Shown here in pieces: positions 53,683 to 64,000 of a stretch of 64,000 nucleotides of DNA (positions are counted from its first letter, which is position 1; each line of letters begins with the position of its first letter). The position numbers were made by a program, and so were the translations under genes. The stretch spans positions 31,215 through 95,214 of the forward strand of contig CDMY01000375.1 in NCBI GenBank assembly GCA_001179505.1. Direction: 5' to 3'. The notes beneath the pieces were generated by a model. The model saw only the letters and a list, made by a program, of their open reading frames with translations. It was not told the DNA's origin and searched no databases. The DNA is from Vitrella brassicaformis. Taxonomy: Eukaryota > Sar > Vitrellaceae.

Positions 53683-56600
53683 TCACCCGCCGGCGATGCT
53701 CTCGTTGTCCAGAAATGCGCCGATTGCATCCGACAGCCCGTGTGAGCCGAGAGCCGAGCAGCAGCTGGAGCTGCTCGACACGCAGCGCGAGTGCACGGCC
53801 GCGGGGAGGGGATGGGGCGGCGGATCGATCACACGGCACAGCTGACCCTCATTTCTGGGCATCATGTGGTGCTCGCGCTCATCATTCGGCACCACACACA
53901 TGTCGTTGAACGGGTATCTGCACACACAGCAACGTACACAGCATGCGCATAGATGTCGATTTGTGGGCCTTGTTGTACTCGCTCACCCGAGAGGCGGGAC
54001 GGTCATTGGCGGGATGCTTGCTGCGGGCTCCTGCGATGGACAGGATGATGATTTTCCCCAGTCGATGGCTGCAGGGGGCATCGGGGTGCTGTGCAGACCC
54101 CACGTGTCCACCAAGAGCGAATGCGGCACGGGACGCTGACTCTCTTCGATCGCACTCTGGCGAACCACACACCCCCAATAAAATGGCGTTCATGTGTGTG
54201 TGTCTCTAATTGTCTATGTCGTGCTCACCCCCGCAACATCCTCAGACCATTTGCTGGTGTCCTGCTCACTCCGCAACGCACACATAATGTCTCGGCTGGC
54301 CCCACTGCTTCCACTACCGCTCTTGTCAGAGCGGCCTGAGCTCACACTGGCCGGCCGGAAGATGTCACCATGATTGTGACTTGCCTGCGTGACATTGGGC
54401 CTTCTCAGGCCGTCTCCTGCCCGTATGCCGCCGATAGTGTTTGCCCCCTCGTGCGATGGCTGGTTGGAGAGCGAGAGCGACTCCCGCGTGCTGTCGGTCG
54501 TCTCGCGGGACGGATGGTTGTTGGCGGCCTGGTTGGGGTTGATTCGTGGAGAGGACTTGGCTGAGAGCCCTGACAGGATGTTGTCACACCGGGAGCCAAA
54601 GCTGAGACAGACAGAGAACACCCACCCACAACGCATGAGACCATAATGGCTTTCAGGCGGTCTGAGGTCACCTCACTCACCGGTCTTGCAGGTTGCCAAC
54701 AACATCTTCGATGAGACAGTCCAGGCGCGCCTGGTACTCATCCTCCGCCACAGCATAGGGGTCCCAACCCGGGTCGAAAAACCCGCCATACCTCGGTTTC
54801 GACCGCTCTCCACCCCTCCTCCCGTCCATCTCTCCCTGTCTCTGAGGGAGATGCAGCGACGGAACCCGCCTGTCGTTCTCAGGCGTGTTTGCCGTTGTCG
54901 CCGGCGAGCCAACCCTGCCCACGAACTGCTTGGGTCTTTTCGCGGCCGCCTCGGTGGGCAGGTGTGCATGTTTCATGACGTAGTCGATGGCTCTGTCAGT
55001 TTGAGCCTGGTCTGCAGGGGGCATGGTTGGGTAGTAGTCGCTGTCCGGTGGGACGGACACGGGCAGCGGGCGGGGCGAAGACAGCGACACCAGCTCACCT
55101 GCAGAGAGAGACGCAATGGCTGGTGTGCTGGTTGTTCTGTGTAAAACGTGCCTCGTCGAATTGGCTTGGGGGGATATCGGCGGCGTGATGGTTCGCTGGG
55201 CGGGGGAGGCATGTTTACCTCCAGTTCTGACGCCAGCTGTACCAGCGGATACGCCTGACGCCACACAGGGAAGGAAAACACAGGATGACAGATTGCCCGG
55301 TATGTGTTAAGTCTCTGTCTGTCTGTGTGAGGAGGTCTGTACCCTTCCGCGTCCCTCCATTGCATCCTCAGCCAGCAGGTCCGCTATGGCAGGGATCGGC
55401 CCCACCGAGTCGCTCCCCTCGTCCCTCTCCCTTCCCAAGTCCTCTTTCACCACCGGCAGCGCCGAAGACGACACCACATAGTCATTGCCCGAGCTCAGCG
55501 ACCCAGAAAACGGCAGAAACGACGATCGCGGCGATACCATCAAGTGGTCGCGGGGGCTGCTCAGCGGGGGGGATGGCGGCCGGATATTGGGCTGCGACGG
55601 GTGGCAGGCGGGTGTCGGAGGGATGGGCTGGACGATGGTGTCTTCTTCGGAGGGGATGGAGTCGAGGTGGATAGGCCACTCTCCTGCTGGTGGCGGGGGA
55701 GGTTTGCGTGGTGTCGGTCGGAGGCTGGGCGGCTGTGAGGGGGTGGGCGGGATGCGCTGCTCCATCACAAACTCGTACAGGATGCTGTTGGGCGGACCTG
55801 CACATACCCATTCATCCATCCGTCAAGCCGTCCATGAGTGTGGGTCCGTACGCAGACCCACTGTGTATGTGTCTCACCTCCGCCGTCAGAAGAGGACGAG
55901 TCGGACCCGAGTGAGAACTGGCGGAACACCTCCCCTGGCTCCCGCATGTCATCAAACGGCGGCGGCAGTCCGTTCCCACCCACACCACCCCCTCGCACCA
56001 CAACAGCACCAGAGCACCCCTCCGCCCTTTTCTCCTCACCACAATCACCCCCCAAACCGCCGGCATAGCCATGACCACGATGATCATCCGGTGCAATCGC
56101 CCCTGTCCATTCCTCCCCCTCCCCCTCTCCCTCCATGACGCCGACATACCTCTGGCTGCCCGAGAGCGCGTTGAGGTCTCGCGGCGAGGGGATGTCATCG
56201 ATATTCCTGGGTGGGGGTGGGATGCGGCGGTGATTGGGTGTCCACCTGAGGTTGGGGTGCCATGATGGGCTCCACTTGGGGTCGAAACAGTCCTCGGGGA
56301 TGTAGAGCGGGATGAACTGGTAGTCCGGCACGGGAAACAGCTGCACAAGACGACGACACAGATGAAAGAGACATGTGTCTTTCTGTGTTTTGCCGCCTTT
56401 CCTTCCGGTCCGACCGTGCATGCGTGTGAGGCGAAGTAGAGGACGTTGGAGAAGAGGTCGACGTTGTGTGTCATTCCCTCTGGCGTGGACAGGATGGTCT
56501 TGCCGGGGGTGTGCTTCTCCAGCATCTGCGAGTGCTTCGGGCTGTACATGCCGTCGTCCTGCCCGTGCACAAACAGCACGCGACACGCCGTCTGCACACA

Positions 56601-57566
56601 CACAACCACACACAACACAGAGCACACGGAGGGTCTCGGGCCTTTGTCTTGTCTGTCTGTATGTGTCTGCCGCGTACGTGTCGTATGTTTTCGAGGTTGT
56701 TGAATCGGTCGCTGATGAGGCCCATGGCGAAGCCGCCCATTCTCTCCTTCACCACCTCGCGAATCGACACAAACGGCGCCACCAAAATGGCACCAAAGAC
56801 GTCATACCGCGCCGCCAGATGCAGGGCAGGGCCGGTCCCTGCATGGCCAAACAAGTACATGGCAGTGATGGCACTCTGTGTGGAGGTCTGTCTCTTCTGT
56901 CCTTCTGTGTGTGCTTCGATACCGATTGATCTTCCCATGACGATGATCTTGCATGGATCCCAGCCGCACCGCTCGATGAGGAACCGGATGCATGCCTCAG
57001 CGTACCGCAGCACCATCTCCTCATTTGGCTTGCCCGGCGCAATCCCATAACCCTGCAGCAATGCACCCATCCCTCCCATCAGCCAGAGACACAGACAGAG
57101 AGGGTCGGCTGGTCTACTCGTCTACTCACCGGGTACTCCATAGCAATGACGTGTGTGTCGAATCCCTCCGAGAGGTCCCTGCAGAAGAGCCTGCACCGTC
57201 CGAGGTCCTCCCCGTTGCCGTGAAAGTAGAGGATGACAAACCGCGCGTCGTGCTTCGGGAAGTAGAGGCACGGGATGCACGTCTCCGGCGTGGCCGTGCC
57301 GAAGTCAAGCGTCCCTGCATTGGTAACAGTCAGCCGACACACGCATGAGCAACGCGCAGGGAGGGAGGGAGGGAGGGAGGGAGAGGGACGGGGAGAGTCA
57401 TCCCACACACACATCCAGGCACACACATACCAGGTATCCACATGAGTTCCTCGAAGTCTTGTATTTTGTATGTGGTGCGTCCGGGGAAGACCAGTCGGTC
57501 CACGAACGTCTCCCACCGCTGGTGGAAGAACTGCTCTGTCCACGACGCCAAATGCCGAAGATTCAT
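53683..57566 (-). CDS. ABHD17-type alpha/beta hydrolase with long disordered C-terminal extension
   Basis: The minus strand starts MNLRHLASWTEQFFHQRW (57566). The catalytic domain is complete: ILYFHGNGEDLGRC (oxyanion), VIAMEYPG then YGIAPGKPNEE, and the nucleophile in IIVMGRSIG, split by an intron before TGPALHLAARY. The acid lies in FVHGQDDGMYSP and the histidine in PEGMTHNVDLF. This order and the FHGN/GRSIG style match the ABHD17/ABHD13 group, which includes depalmitoylases acting on membrane-bound proteins. Instead of ending there, the chain runs on through several exons rich in Pro, Ser and Gly (PPSLRPTPRKPPPPPAG; SSPRDHLMVSPRSSF; YGGFFDPGWDPYAVAEDEYQ) to a stop at 53683. Exon joins in the tail are plausible but not all verified, and the tail could include a second gene. 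Confidence 0.7.
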
Positions 57567-57894
57567 CCTCGAGTCAGAGAGGGGGGCCGATGAGCCCAGA
57601 ACGGCAGGTGTGCGATGGACGGATGAGTCGAATGCGAAGATCTAGGCTTGTGATAGACTTGAGCGAAAAGGCCAGCAAGCAGGGAATGGAGGCACTGGCA
57701 GAAACTTGAACTTGAAGACGGGAAAACCCCCCACGCCCCCATATCGTCGAGACCAGCGATCGGCGCAAGAGTTGACGAAGTTCACATATCTGGTGATGAA
57801 GAGAGCACTGACGCCGCCGCATTCTCCGCATGCATGCATGCATGCGTGTGTGTGGTTTGTTGCAGGTTGGTTGCATCGTTGGTGTGTTGAGATC
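57567..57894. promoter_or_regulatory. Bidirectional promoter region, ABHD17-like / SWIB
   Basis: 328 bp between divergent start codons. A (CATG)n run at about 57830-57845 and a CAG just before GTTGG suggest that the SWIB gene may have a 5' untranslated exon. Confidence 0.4.
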
Positions 57895-58424
57895 ATGGCT
57901 GCCGCTGCTGCTGCGAAGAAGGTTGGAGGGCTGCACAAGGCGATGCAGCTGTCCCCTGCGCTGGCCAGCTTCATGGGCAGGAAACAGGCCAGCCGAATCG
58001 ACGTCAACAAGGCCATGTAGGCGCATTGGCAGAGCGCTCTTGTGTGGCGCCGATGCATTCGTGTGTGTGTGTGTGTGTGTGTGGCGTGCTGCAGCTGGGC
58101 TCACATCAAGCAGAACAACCTACAGAAAGAGAAAGAACTGGTGGGATGAACAGCCGATATCTCTCTGTCTTGCCTGCACACGGATTGCTGGCATGCAATG
58201 CGTTGCAATGCAGAGGACCATCCTGCCGGACGCACAGCTGAAGCCGCTTCTCAGCGACAGGGAGGAGGCAAGCCAGCCACCTACACCCACACCCACACAC
58301 ACACACCGACAAGCACACGTGCGACGTGCAATGGATTCTCATAATTGTGCTGCAGTTGAACATGTTCGAGTTGCCCAGGGAGCTCAACAAGCACTTCACC
58401 AAGCTGCCAGAAGCTGACAAGTGA
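57895..58424 (+). CDS. SWIB/MDM2-domain protein
   Basis: Four exons (57895-58016, 58095-58140, 58214-58267, 58356-58424) give about 96 residues, essentially one SWIB domain. The order is LHKAMQLSPALASFMG, then VNKAIWAHIKQNNLQ across the first intron, then RTILPDAQLKPLL and LNMFELPRELNKHF. These match the SWIB consensus (LSPaLaxflG, lWxyIKxnnLQ, IxxDexL, mfelxxllxxH). Stand-alone SWIB proteins occur in chromatin remodelling and in plastids or mitochondria. The short Ala-rich N-terminus is not a clear targeting signal. The third intron starts GCAAGC right after GAG GAG and must be GC-AG; no GT donor keeps the frame. Confidence 0.85.
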
Positions 58425-59092
58425 TGGCAAGGGGGATGGATGGATAATCGTAGCTAGCTACTCAGCCACCAACGCACCCTCCTGACGGCCGGCGGGCGGG
58501 CGTGATAGTTAGCGAATGGCGGGCGGGTGGGAGGGAGGGAGGGAGGGAGGGGGAGAGGACCATGGTAGCTAGAGAGATAGATGCGCGGCCGGCCAGCTGC
58601 TGTCGTCTGTTTCCCCCTTTGTTTTTTGTCGTTGCTGTATAGCCCCTTCATGTGTGAATCCCCATGTGCTGTGCGCTGGCTGGCGTTGCCTTCCTTTGTA
58701 ATTCGATGGATGGATGGATGTGGCAAGCTGGCTGTTTGCGTGCGTGCGTTGCGTGCCTTGGGTTTGTCTTGTCGATGGCGTGGCTGTCTGTTGGGTGAAA
58801 ACATTCATAATGGGACTCGGGAGGAAGAGCTGCTATGGATTCAGGCGTCCATCGTCGTTGATACGCTTGGTCGATCGGTCGGTCCATCGCACGCACGCAC
58901 GCAAGCATCTCTCGCTGATTTAGCGATACCGTCCAATGCGCAGCGGCAGCCGCGTCACATCACTTGATGCCACACACACACAGACATCAGACAACCACGC
59001 TAAGTACACACATCCGCCCTCTGCACGTCACTTTGTGAACACATCAGCGAGCGGACTCCACACACCCACCCCAACCCGCCAGCCCCATCCCT
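58425..59092. other. Intergenic between convergent genes, about 670 bp
   Basis: Holds GGGA runs (58528-58555), GGAT and GCAC microsatellites. No gene seen; it includes both 3' untranslated regions. Confidence 0.6.
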
Positions 59093-62000
59093 CTATCGCC
59101 CCGAGCTGACGGCTTCTGCCTCCCTTGCTGTGTCCTCCTCTGTCACCCCTTGCCGTGGTGTGCCCGCCGAGTTGAGCTGCTCCAGTGACCGTCCGATGGC
59201 CTCCAGCTGCGCCCGCAAATCGTCAGCCTCCGCACGCACCTTGGCCACCACGGCCGCAGGAGCCTTGTCGATGAAGCCCTTGTTGCCCAGCCTGGCCGTC
59301 AGCTGCGCCAGCTCCTTGTCGACCTTGTCCCTCTGCCTCTCCAGCCGCTGACGCTCCTTCTCCACATCCACCAGGTCGGCCATCGGCAGGTCCACCTCCA
59401 CACCCTCACCAACCACCAGATGCACCACGCCACTGCTGCTGCTGCTGCTCGTGGCAGTCTGTGTGATCGCAAGTTTGCCCGGGTCGATGCGCGCGAAGAG
59501 CGCGAGGATCGGCGCCATGTCGGTCAGCTGGGACCGGAGCGCAGCGTCACTCACTTGCACCTCGGCGGCGATCTTCCGCCCGGGCTCCACCTTGTAATCG
59601 GCCCGTGCCGCACGAATGGACCGCACAACCGCCTGCAGAGTCTGGAAGGTCGCCGTTGCGCGCTGGTCCTTGGGCAGCTGCCCGTCCTCCATCTGTTGGC
59701 CGTCCCCGACGGCTGCTGGCCATGGCGCCACGATGAGGGCGTGCTGCGAGGGTGGGTGGGGCAGGATTTGCCAGAGAGACTCGGTGACGTAAGGCATGAA
59801 GGGGTGCAGCAGCATGAGGGACCGCAGCAGCACGTAGAGGAGCACACGGAGGGTGCTCCAGCGGTCGTCTGCCTGGTCTGCCTGGTCTGTCGAGGTGTCT
59901 TGACGCTGCTGCAGCCTGAGACTTGATATGCCCACATACCTGCGACAGATGACGCAAGACCAGAACACACACACACGAATGGATGGATGGATGGATGGAT
60001 GTGCTTGTGAGGGGGTGTTGGGTAGGTAGGTACCAGTCGGCGAGTTCGTCCCAGATGAACTCGTAGAGCCTCTTGCCCGCCTCTGCGACGTTGTAGGCCA
60101 GCAGACACCGCGTCACATCCTCTATTAACACATGACACATGCTGCATGCACCACCAGACATCACACACACACACACACACATCAATGAACCAAGATGGCT
60201 GCTCACCCCACCCAACCTCACCTGACAATGTGCCTATCGGGCAATGGCAAAGCCGCCACCTCATCCTCGGTGATCGGGCCCTCCAGGCTCTCCACCAGGC
60301 GGCTTCTCTCGGCGTCGTCAAGCCCCTCCAGCTGGGTGAAGACGTACCGCCCGACGTTCCACAGCTTGTTGGCGAAGTTGCGGTTGGCCTCCACCCTCTC
60401 CATCTGCAACGGGATGTCCTGCCCAGGCGCACCTCCCGTCACCAACGTGTACCTGCACTCACAGAGGGAGAGAATGTGGATGGGCTGTGCCTTTTGCGTG
60501 TGGTGTGCAGGTGGGTGTGTAGGTGGGTGGGCGCGGCGCACCTGAGTGCGTCTGCGCCGTATTTCTCTGTGGTGTCGAGTGGGTCGACGACGTTGCCTTT
60601 GGTTTTGCTCATCTTCTGCCCTTCGGCGTCACGAACGAGGCCGTGGAGGTAGACCAAAGAGAAGGGCACCTCGCCAGTCAACTCGATGCCCAGCATCACC
60701 TGCATGCACCAACGAATCGGATCCACACTGCTGATAGGCGTCAATCAACCAATGTGTGTGAGTGTGTGTGTGTACCAACCATTCTGGCCACCCAGAAGAA
60801 GAGAATGTCGTAGCCTGTCTCCAAGACAGTGGCGGGGTAGTAACGGGCCAAATCGCTGTCGGGATCACTCTCGCTCTACACACAGAGTAAACAGCACAAC
60901 ACAACACAACACAACACACAACACACAACAAACGACACACACACTGCACCCCCGAGGTCTCGTTCGCCCGCCTCTCATCACTCACGTGTGGCCATCCGAC
61001 GGTGGCAAAGGGCCACAGGCCAGACGAGAACCACGTGTCCAGCACATCTTCATCCTGCCGCAGGTCCCCCTCCCCCACCCACTCGCCCCACACCTCCTTC
61101 GCCCTCCGCACGGCCTCGTTCACATCCCTCCCCACCACATACATCGACTCATGACTGCCGTCGGTGACGGCCGTGCCGTCCTGCTGCCGAGTGAGGTACC
61201 AGACGGGGATGCGGTGGCCCCACCAGAGCTGGCGTGAGATGCACCAGTCGTGCAGGTCCGACAGCCAGTTGGACCAGATCTTGTTGAAGCGGGTGGGGAG
61301 GATGGTCAGCTTGCCGGTCGTGGCGGCGTCGAGGGCCTGTTTGGCCATGTTGTCCGTCTTGACGAACCACTGCCGAGAGATCAGGGGCTCGATCACCTCC
61401 CCACCTCTGGGCAGAGACACACAGGGAAGGGGAGGCACTGCATGTGGTTTGTGGTTTGTGCAGCTGACTGAGTGGGACTTTAACTGACCTCTGAGATCTC
61501 GGCACCCGTTGTGTGTGGGGCTCCACCTTGATCGTCAGGCCCTCCTGCCCCATAGTGGACCACAGCTGCACACACACACACACACACACATGATGGATGG
61601 ATGGATGGATGTTGGTCTGTGGTGCATGGAAATACCTTGTCTCGCGCATCGAATCTATCGAGGCCCTCAAAGGCCCCGGCATTGGCATTCAATGTGCCAT
61701 CCTGCACACACACACACGCACACCCCTCCTCATGCGCCCGTGTGTGCGGGGTGTATTGTGTGAACGCATGCAGACCTTGTTCATGATATTGATGAGCGGC
61801 AGGTTGTGTCGCTTGCCGATCTCATAGTCGTTGGGGTCATGCGCAGGGGTGATCTTCAGCGCACCTGTCCCGAACTGACACAACACACGCCACACCATAC
61901 ACGCCACACATGGAGACAGACGCACACACGCACTCCTTCCTGCATGTGTCTGTTGTCACTGACCTCTCTGTCGACGTATGTGTCGGCTATCACTGGGATG

Positions 62001-63381
62001 CTCCGCCCCTGCGTCGGCACCACGACCGACTTGCCGATCAGATGAGCATACCTAAAGACACACAACCAACACATGTGTTGTGATGGCTGCATACATTTTG
62101 CTGGGCTTCTCACCCACCCACCTGGGATCTTCAGGATGCACACAGACCGCCGTATCGCCCAGAATTGTCTGCACACACAACCGGCCAGACATGGGCTGCC
62201 TCACCGCCAGCCACGCCACACACCACACCAGGACTATCTATCTTACTTACCTCTGGCCGTGTGGTAGCGACGGGCAGATACTGCCGGCCGTCGCCATTTG
62301 CCTCTGCCAGCATATATTTGAAGTGGTAGAGCTTGCCCTCCTCTTGGCTGTACTCGACCTCCAAATCCGACACGGCCGTCTGCAGCTGCGGGCTCCAGTT
62401 GACGAGGTACTCGCCACGGTAAATCAAACCCTTCTCGTGGAGACGGAAAAAAGCCTGTCAATGGACACGCAGAGAGACGTCACACACAAGCTCTCGATTG
62501 CTCATCCATTCATCGCACCTCGGTTACGGCGGCAGACATGCTAGGTTCGAGTGTGAATCGCAGCCGTGTCCAGTCGGCCGATGCCCCCAGCTCCCTCATC
62601 TGCTCGGAGATGTACCCGCCCTTCTCATCCTTCCACTGCCACACCCTCTCCAAGAAGGCCTCCCGCCCCAGCGATTCGCGTGTGATGCCCTCCGCCTCGA
62701 GGGACCGCTCCACCAGCAGCTGCGTGGCGATGCCGGCGTGGTCGGTGCCCGGCAGATACAGGGTGGGCTGACCCAACATCCGACGAAAGCGCGTGAAGAT
62801 GTCCTGACATAGGAACCGGAACACAGCACAGCAGAGCACAGTGCATAGCTAGCGTACATGTCAGCAGCCTTATCTCCGCCCGTCACTCTCTGGCTGACCT
62901 GAATGGCCACAAAGATGGCGTGTCCCATGTGCAGGTACCCCGTCACGTTGGGCGGCGGCATCGGCACCACATAAGGCTTCCTGCTCCTCCTGACGCCGTT
63001 GTGCTCGTCCGGCCCGTTGGCTGTGGGCTGGAAGAAGCCGCTCCTGTCCCACCACTCATAGAGGGGCGCCTCCACTTTGGTGGGGTCGAAGATCTTGGGC
63101 ATCTCGCTGCCGTCGCCTTCAAGCAGCGCCGGGGCGGGCAGAGGGGAAGGAGGGGGAGAGGATGACCCGGCGGAACGCGACACTCTGGTGCGATGTCTGC
63201 GATGACGGAATAGCTGCGGCTGACATCGGAGATGAGCATTGTGGAAGGCGGGTTCTGGTCTTGAAGGACGTGGCTCCAGGCTGCGGGAGAGCCGTGACGG
63301 GTGCAGCGCTCGACACACAACCAGGAGCAGCCACGCTGCTGCCGCCAGAGGCCTCCACGATGAATAAGGAGATGGCTTCAT
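59093..63381 (-). CDS. Organellar (probably plastid) valyl-tRNA synthetase, bacterial type
   Basis: Charges tRNA-Val. The minus-strand exons read in order: [15 protein letters not shown]; the HIGH motif in [44 protein letters not shown]; the editing domain pieces [24 protein letters not shown] and [50 protein letters not shown]; the KMSKS motif as [41 protein letters not shown]. The C-terminal ValRS coiled coil ([20 protein letters not shown]) is intact, ending at 59093. The N-terminus has a signal peptide-like stretch ([16 protein letters not shown]), then an Arg/Ser/Pro-rich region, as in bipartite plastid leaders. ATG 63381 was chosen because it puts the hydrophobic core near the start; 63405 is also possible. 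Dual targeting to the mitochondrion cannot be excluded. Confidence 0.92.
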
Positions 63382-64000
63382 CACCCGTTGAAGCATCAAC
63401 ATCACTGCTCGATCAATGCCTCATGAGAACAGAGGTGATGCGCCCTCTGGTGCCTCAGAAACCAAAAAGATCTGCCGCAGCGGAATGCGAGCTGAGATTG
63501 CAGGGAGACCGGTTTCACGGAGTGGTGAAGACAAAGCCTGGCAGATCTACGCAAGCTAAAGAACAAAGCTGAAGCGGAAGAGGTGGAAAACACGGTGCGC
63601 AGTTAGCATCTAGTTCTTTACATGGACTGACTACATCGCCTACCACCTCGAGTTCCACCCCCACTCAGTCAGACACTCAGACACACATTTCTCTGTTGTG
63701 GTCGATCATCTACAGCGAGTCAGTCAGTCTGTCAGTGATACAAAAAGACTGCACAGTCAGTCAGCGATCCATCCGCCACACCAGCCAGCCTAGTAGTATG
63801 TGTGTCGTCTCCCTCCCTCCCTCTCCCCCTCCCAATTTCAGTCCGTCCGTCTGTCCGCCGTCGACTGAAAAACCGATACGTACAAATAAACAAATCTACA
63901 CAGACCACCCCAATCCAATCAACCGCCGGCAGCAAGTAGCCAAGGCAGCGATTAAGCTAGTGCCAAGCCGCCCCACCCTCCTCAAGCCATCCATCCATCC
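63382..64000. other. Upstream region of valyl-tRNA synthetase; no further gene seen
   Basis: The first 200 bp have short open frames on both strands (for example MRTEVMRPLVPQKPKRS on the plus strand from about 63423) but no recognisable motif. The rest is CA, GACT and CCTC repeats up to the window edge. Confidence 0.45.

Noticed and set aside
63423-63572. Small plus-strand gene upstream of the valyl-tRNA synthetase
   Set aside because: A short frame without a motif or splice partner; more likely leader or promoter sequence.
1-64000. tRNA or rRNA genes
   Set aside because: No cloverleaf-compatible A and B box pair or rRNA segment was recognised by eye; a tRNAscan or Rfam run would be needed to exclude them.

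Overview
This is nuclear DNA of a GC-rich, intron-dense protist. Twenty-one gene loci (coding genes and gene remnants) are visible, most split into several small exons. Introns are short (often 60-170 bp), start mainly GTACG/GTGAG/GTAAG, are full of (CA)n/(TG)n, and usually end TGTGTGCAG. The best guess for the organism is a photosynthetic alveolate close to apicomplexans (a chromerid such as Vitrella). This rests on bipartite plastid-type leaders on nuclear genes (a bacterial-type valyl-tRNA synthetase at 59.1-63.4 kb, an unknown protein at 37.2-39.1 kb), a mitochondrial bL34, a starch-binding (CBM20) remnant and the splice style. The species is inference.

Layout. 0.4-3.1 kb: three-RRM plus SPOC RNA-binding protein (+). 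4.7-9.2 kb: decayed gene of a local family, then a HAD phosphatase-like gene (both -). 9.7-14.5 kb: CCR4-NOT subunit 3 N-terminal domain fused to UBA and two SH3-like segments (+). 15.1-19.4 kb: Zwilch-like kinetochore protein (-). 19.6-20.6 kb: MRNIP-like protein (+). 22.0-23.9 kb: small membrane protein (-) and a possible Whirly-fold protein (+). 24.9-28.9 kb: HEAT-like, possibly condensin-related protein (+). 29.1-31.1 kb: mosaic of broken gene pieces and repeats. 31.3-35.8 kb: COG4 (-). 35.9-36.8 kb: bL34m (+). 37.2-39.1 kb: putative plastid protein (-). 39.5-40.4 kb: broken CBM20 gene (+). 42.8-44.6 kb: C2-like protein (-). 44.6-46.5 kb: ZC2HC1-type zinc finger (+). 46.9-49.0 kb: secreted or membrane alpha/beta hydrolase (-). 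49.3-52.9 kb: coiled-coil, F-box/LRR-like gene with an in-frame stop (+). 53.7-57.6 kb: ABHD17-type hydrolase with a long tail (-). 57.9-58.4 kb: SWIB protein (+). 59.1-63.4 kb: valyl-tRNA synthetase (-). Two runs of exactly 300 N interrupt COG4 and the C2-like gene.

Genes mostly alternate in strand and form tight head-to-head pairs (81 to about 480 bp between start codons), so shared bidirectional promoters are likely. No operons, RNA genes or CRISPR arrays were seen. The most unusual signal is a recurring DNA segment that reads I-A-A-C/Y-I-L-Y. It brackets decayed gene units at 4.7-7.5 kb and 29.1-31.1 kb, next to paralogous fragments of the HAD gene and its neighbour. It looks like the footprint of a shuffling, duplicating gene family.
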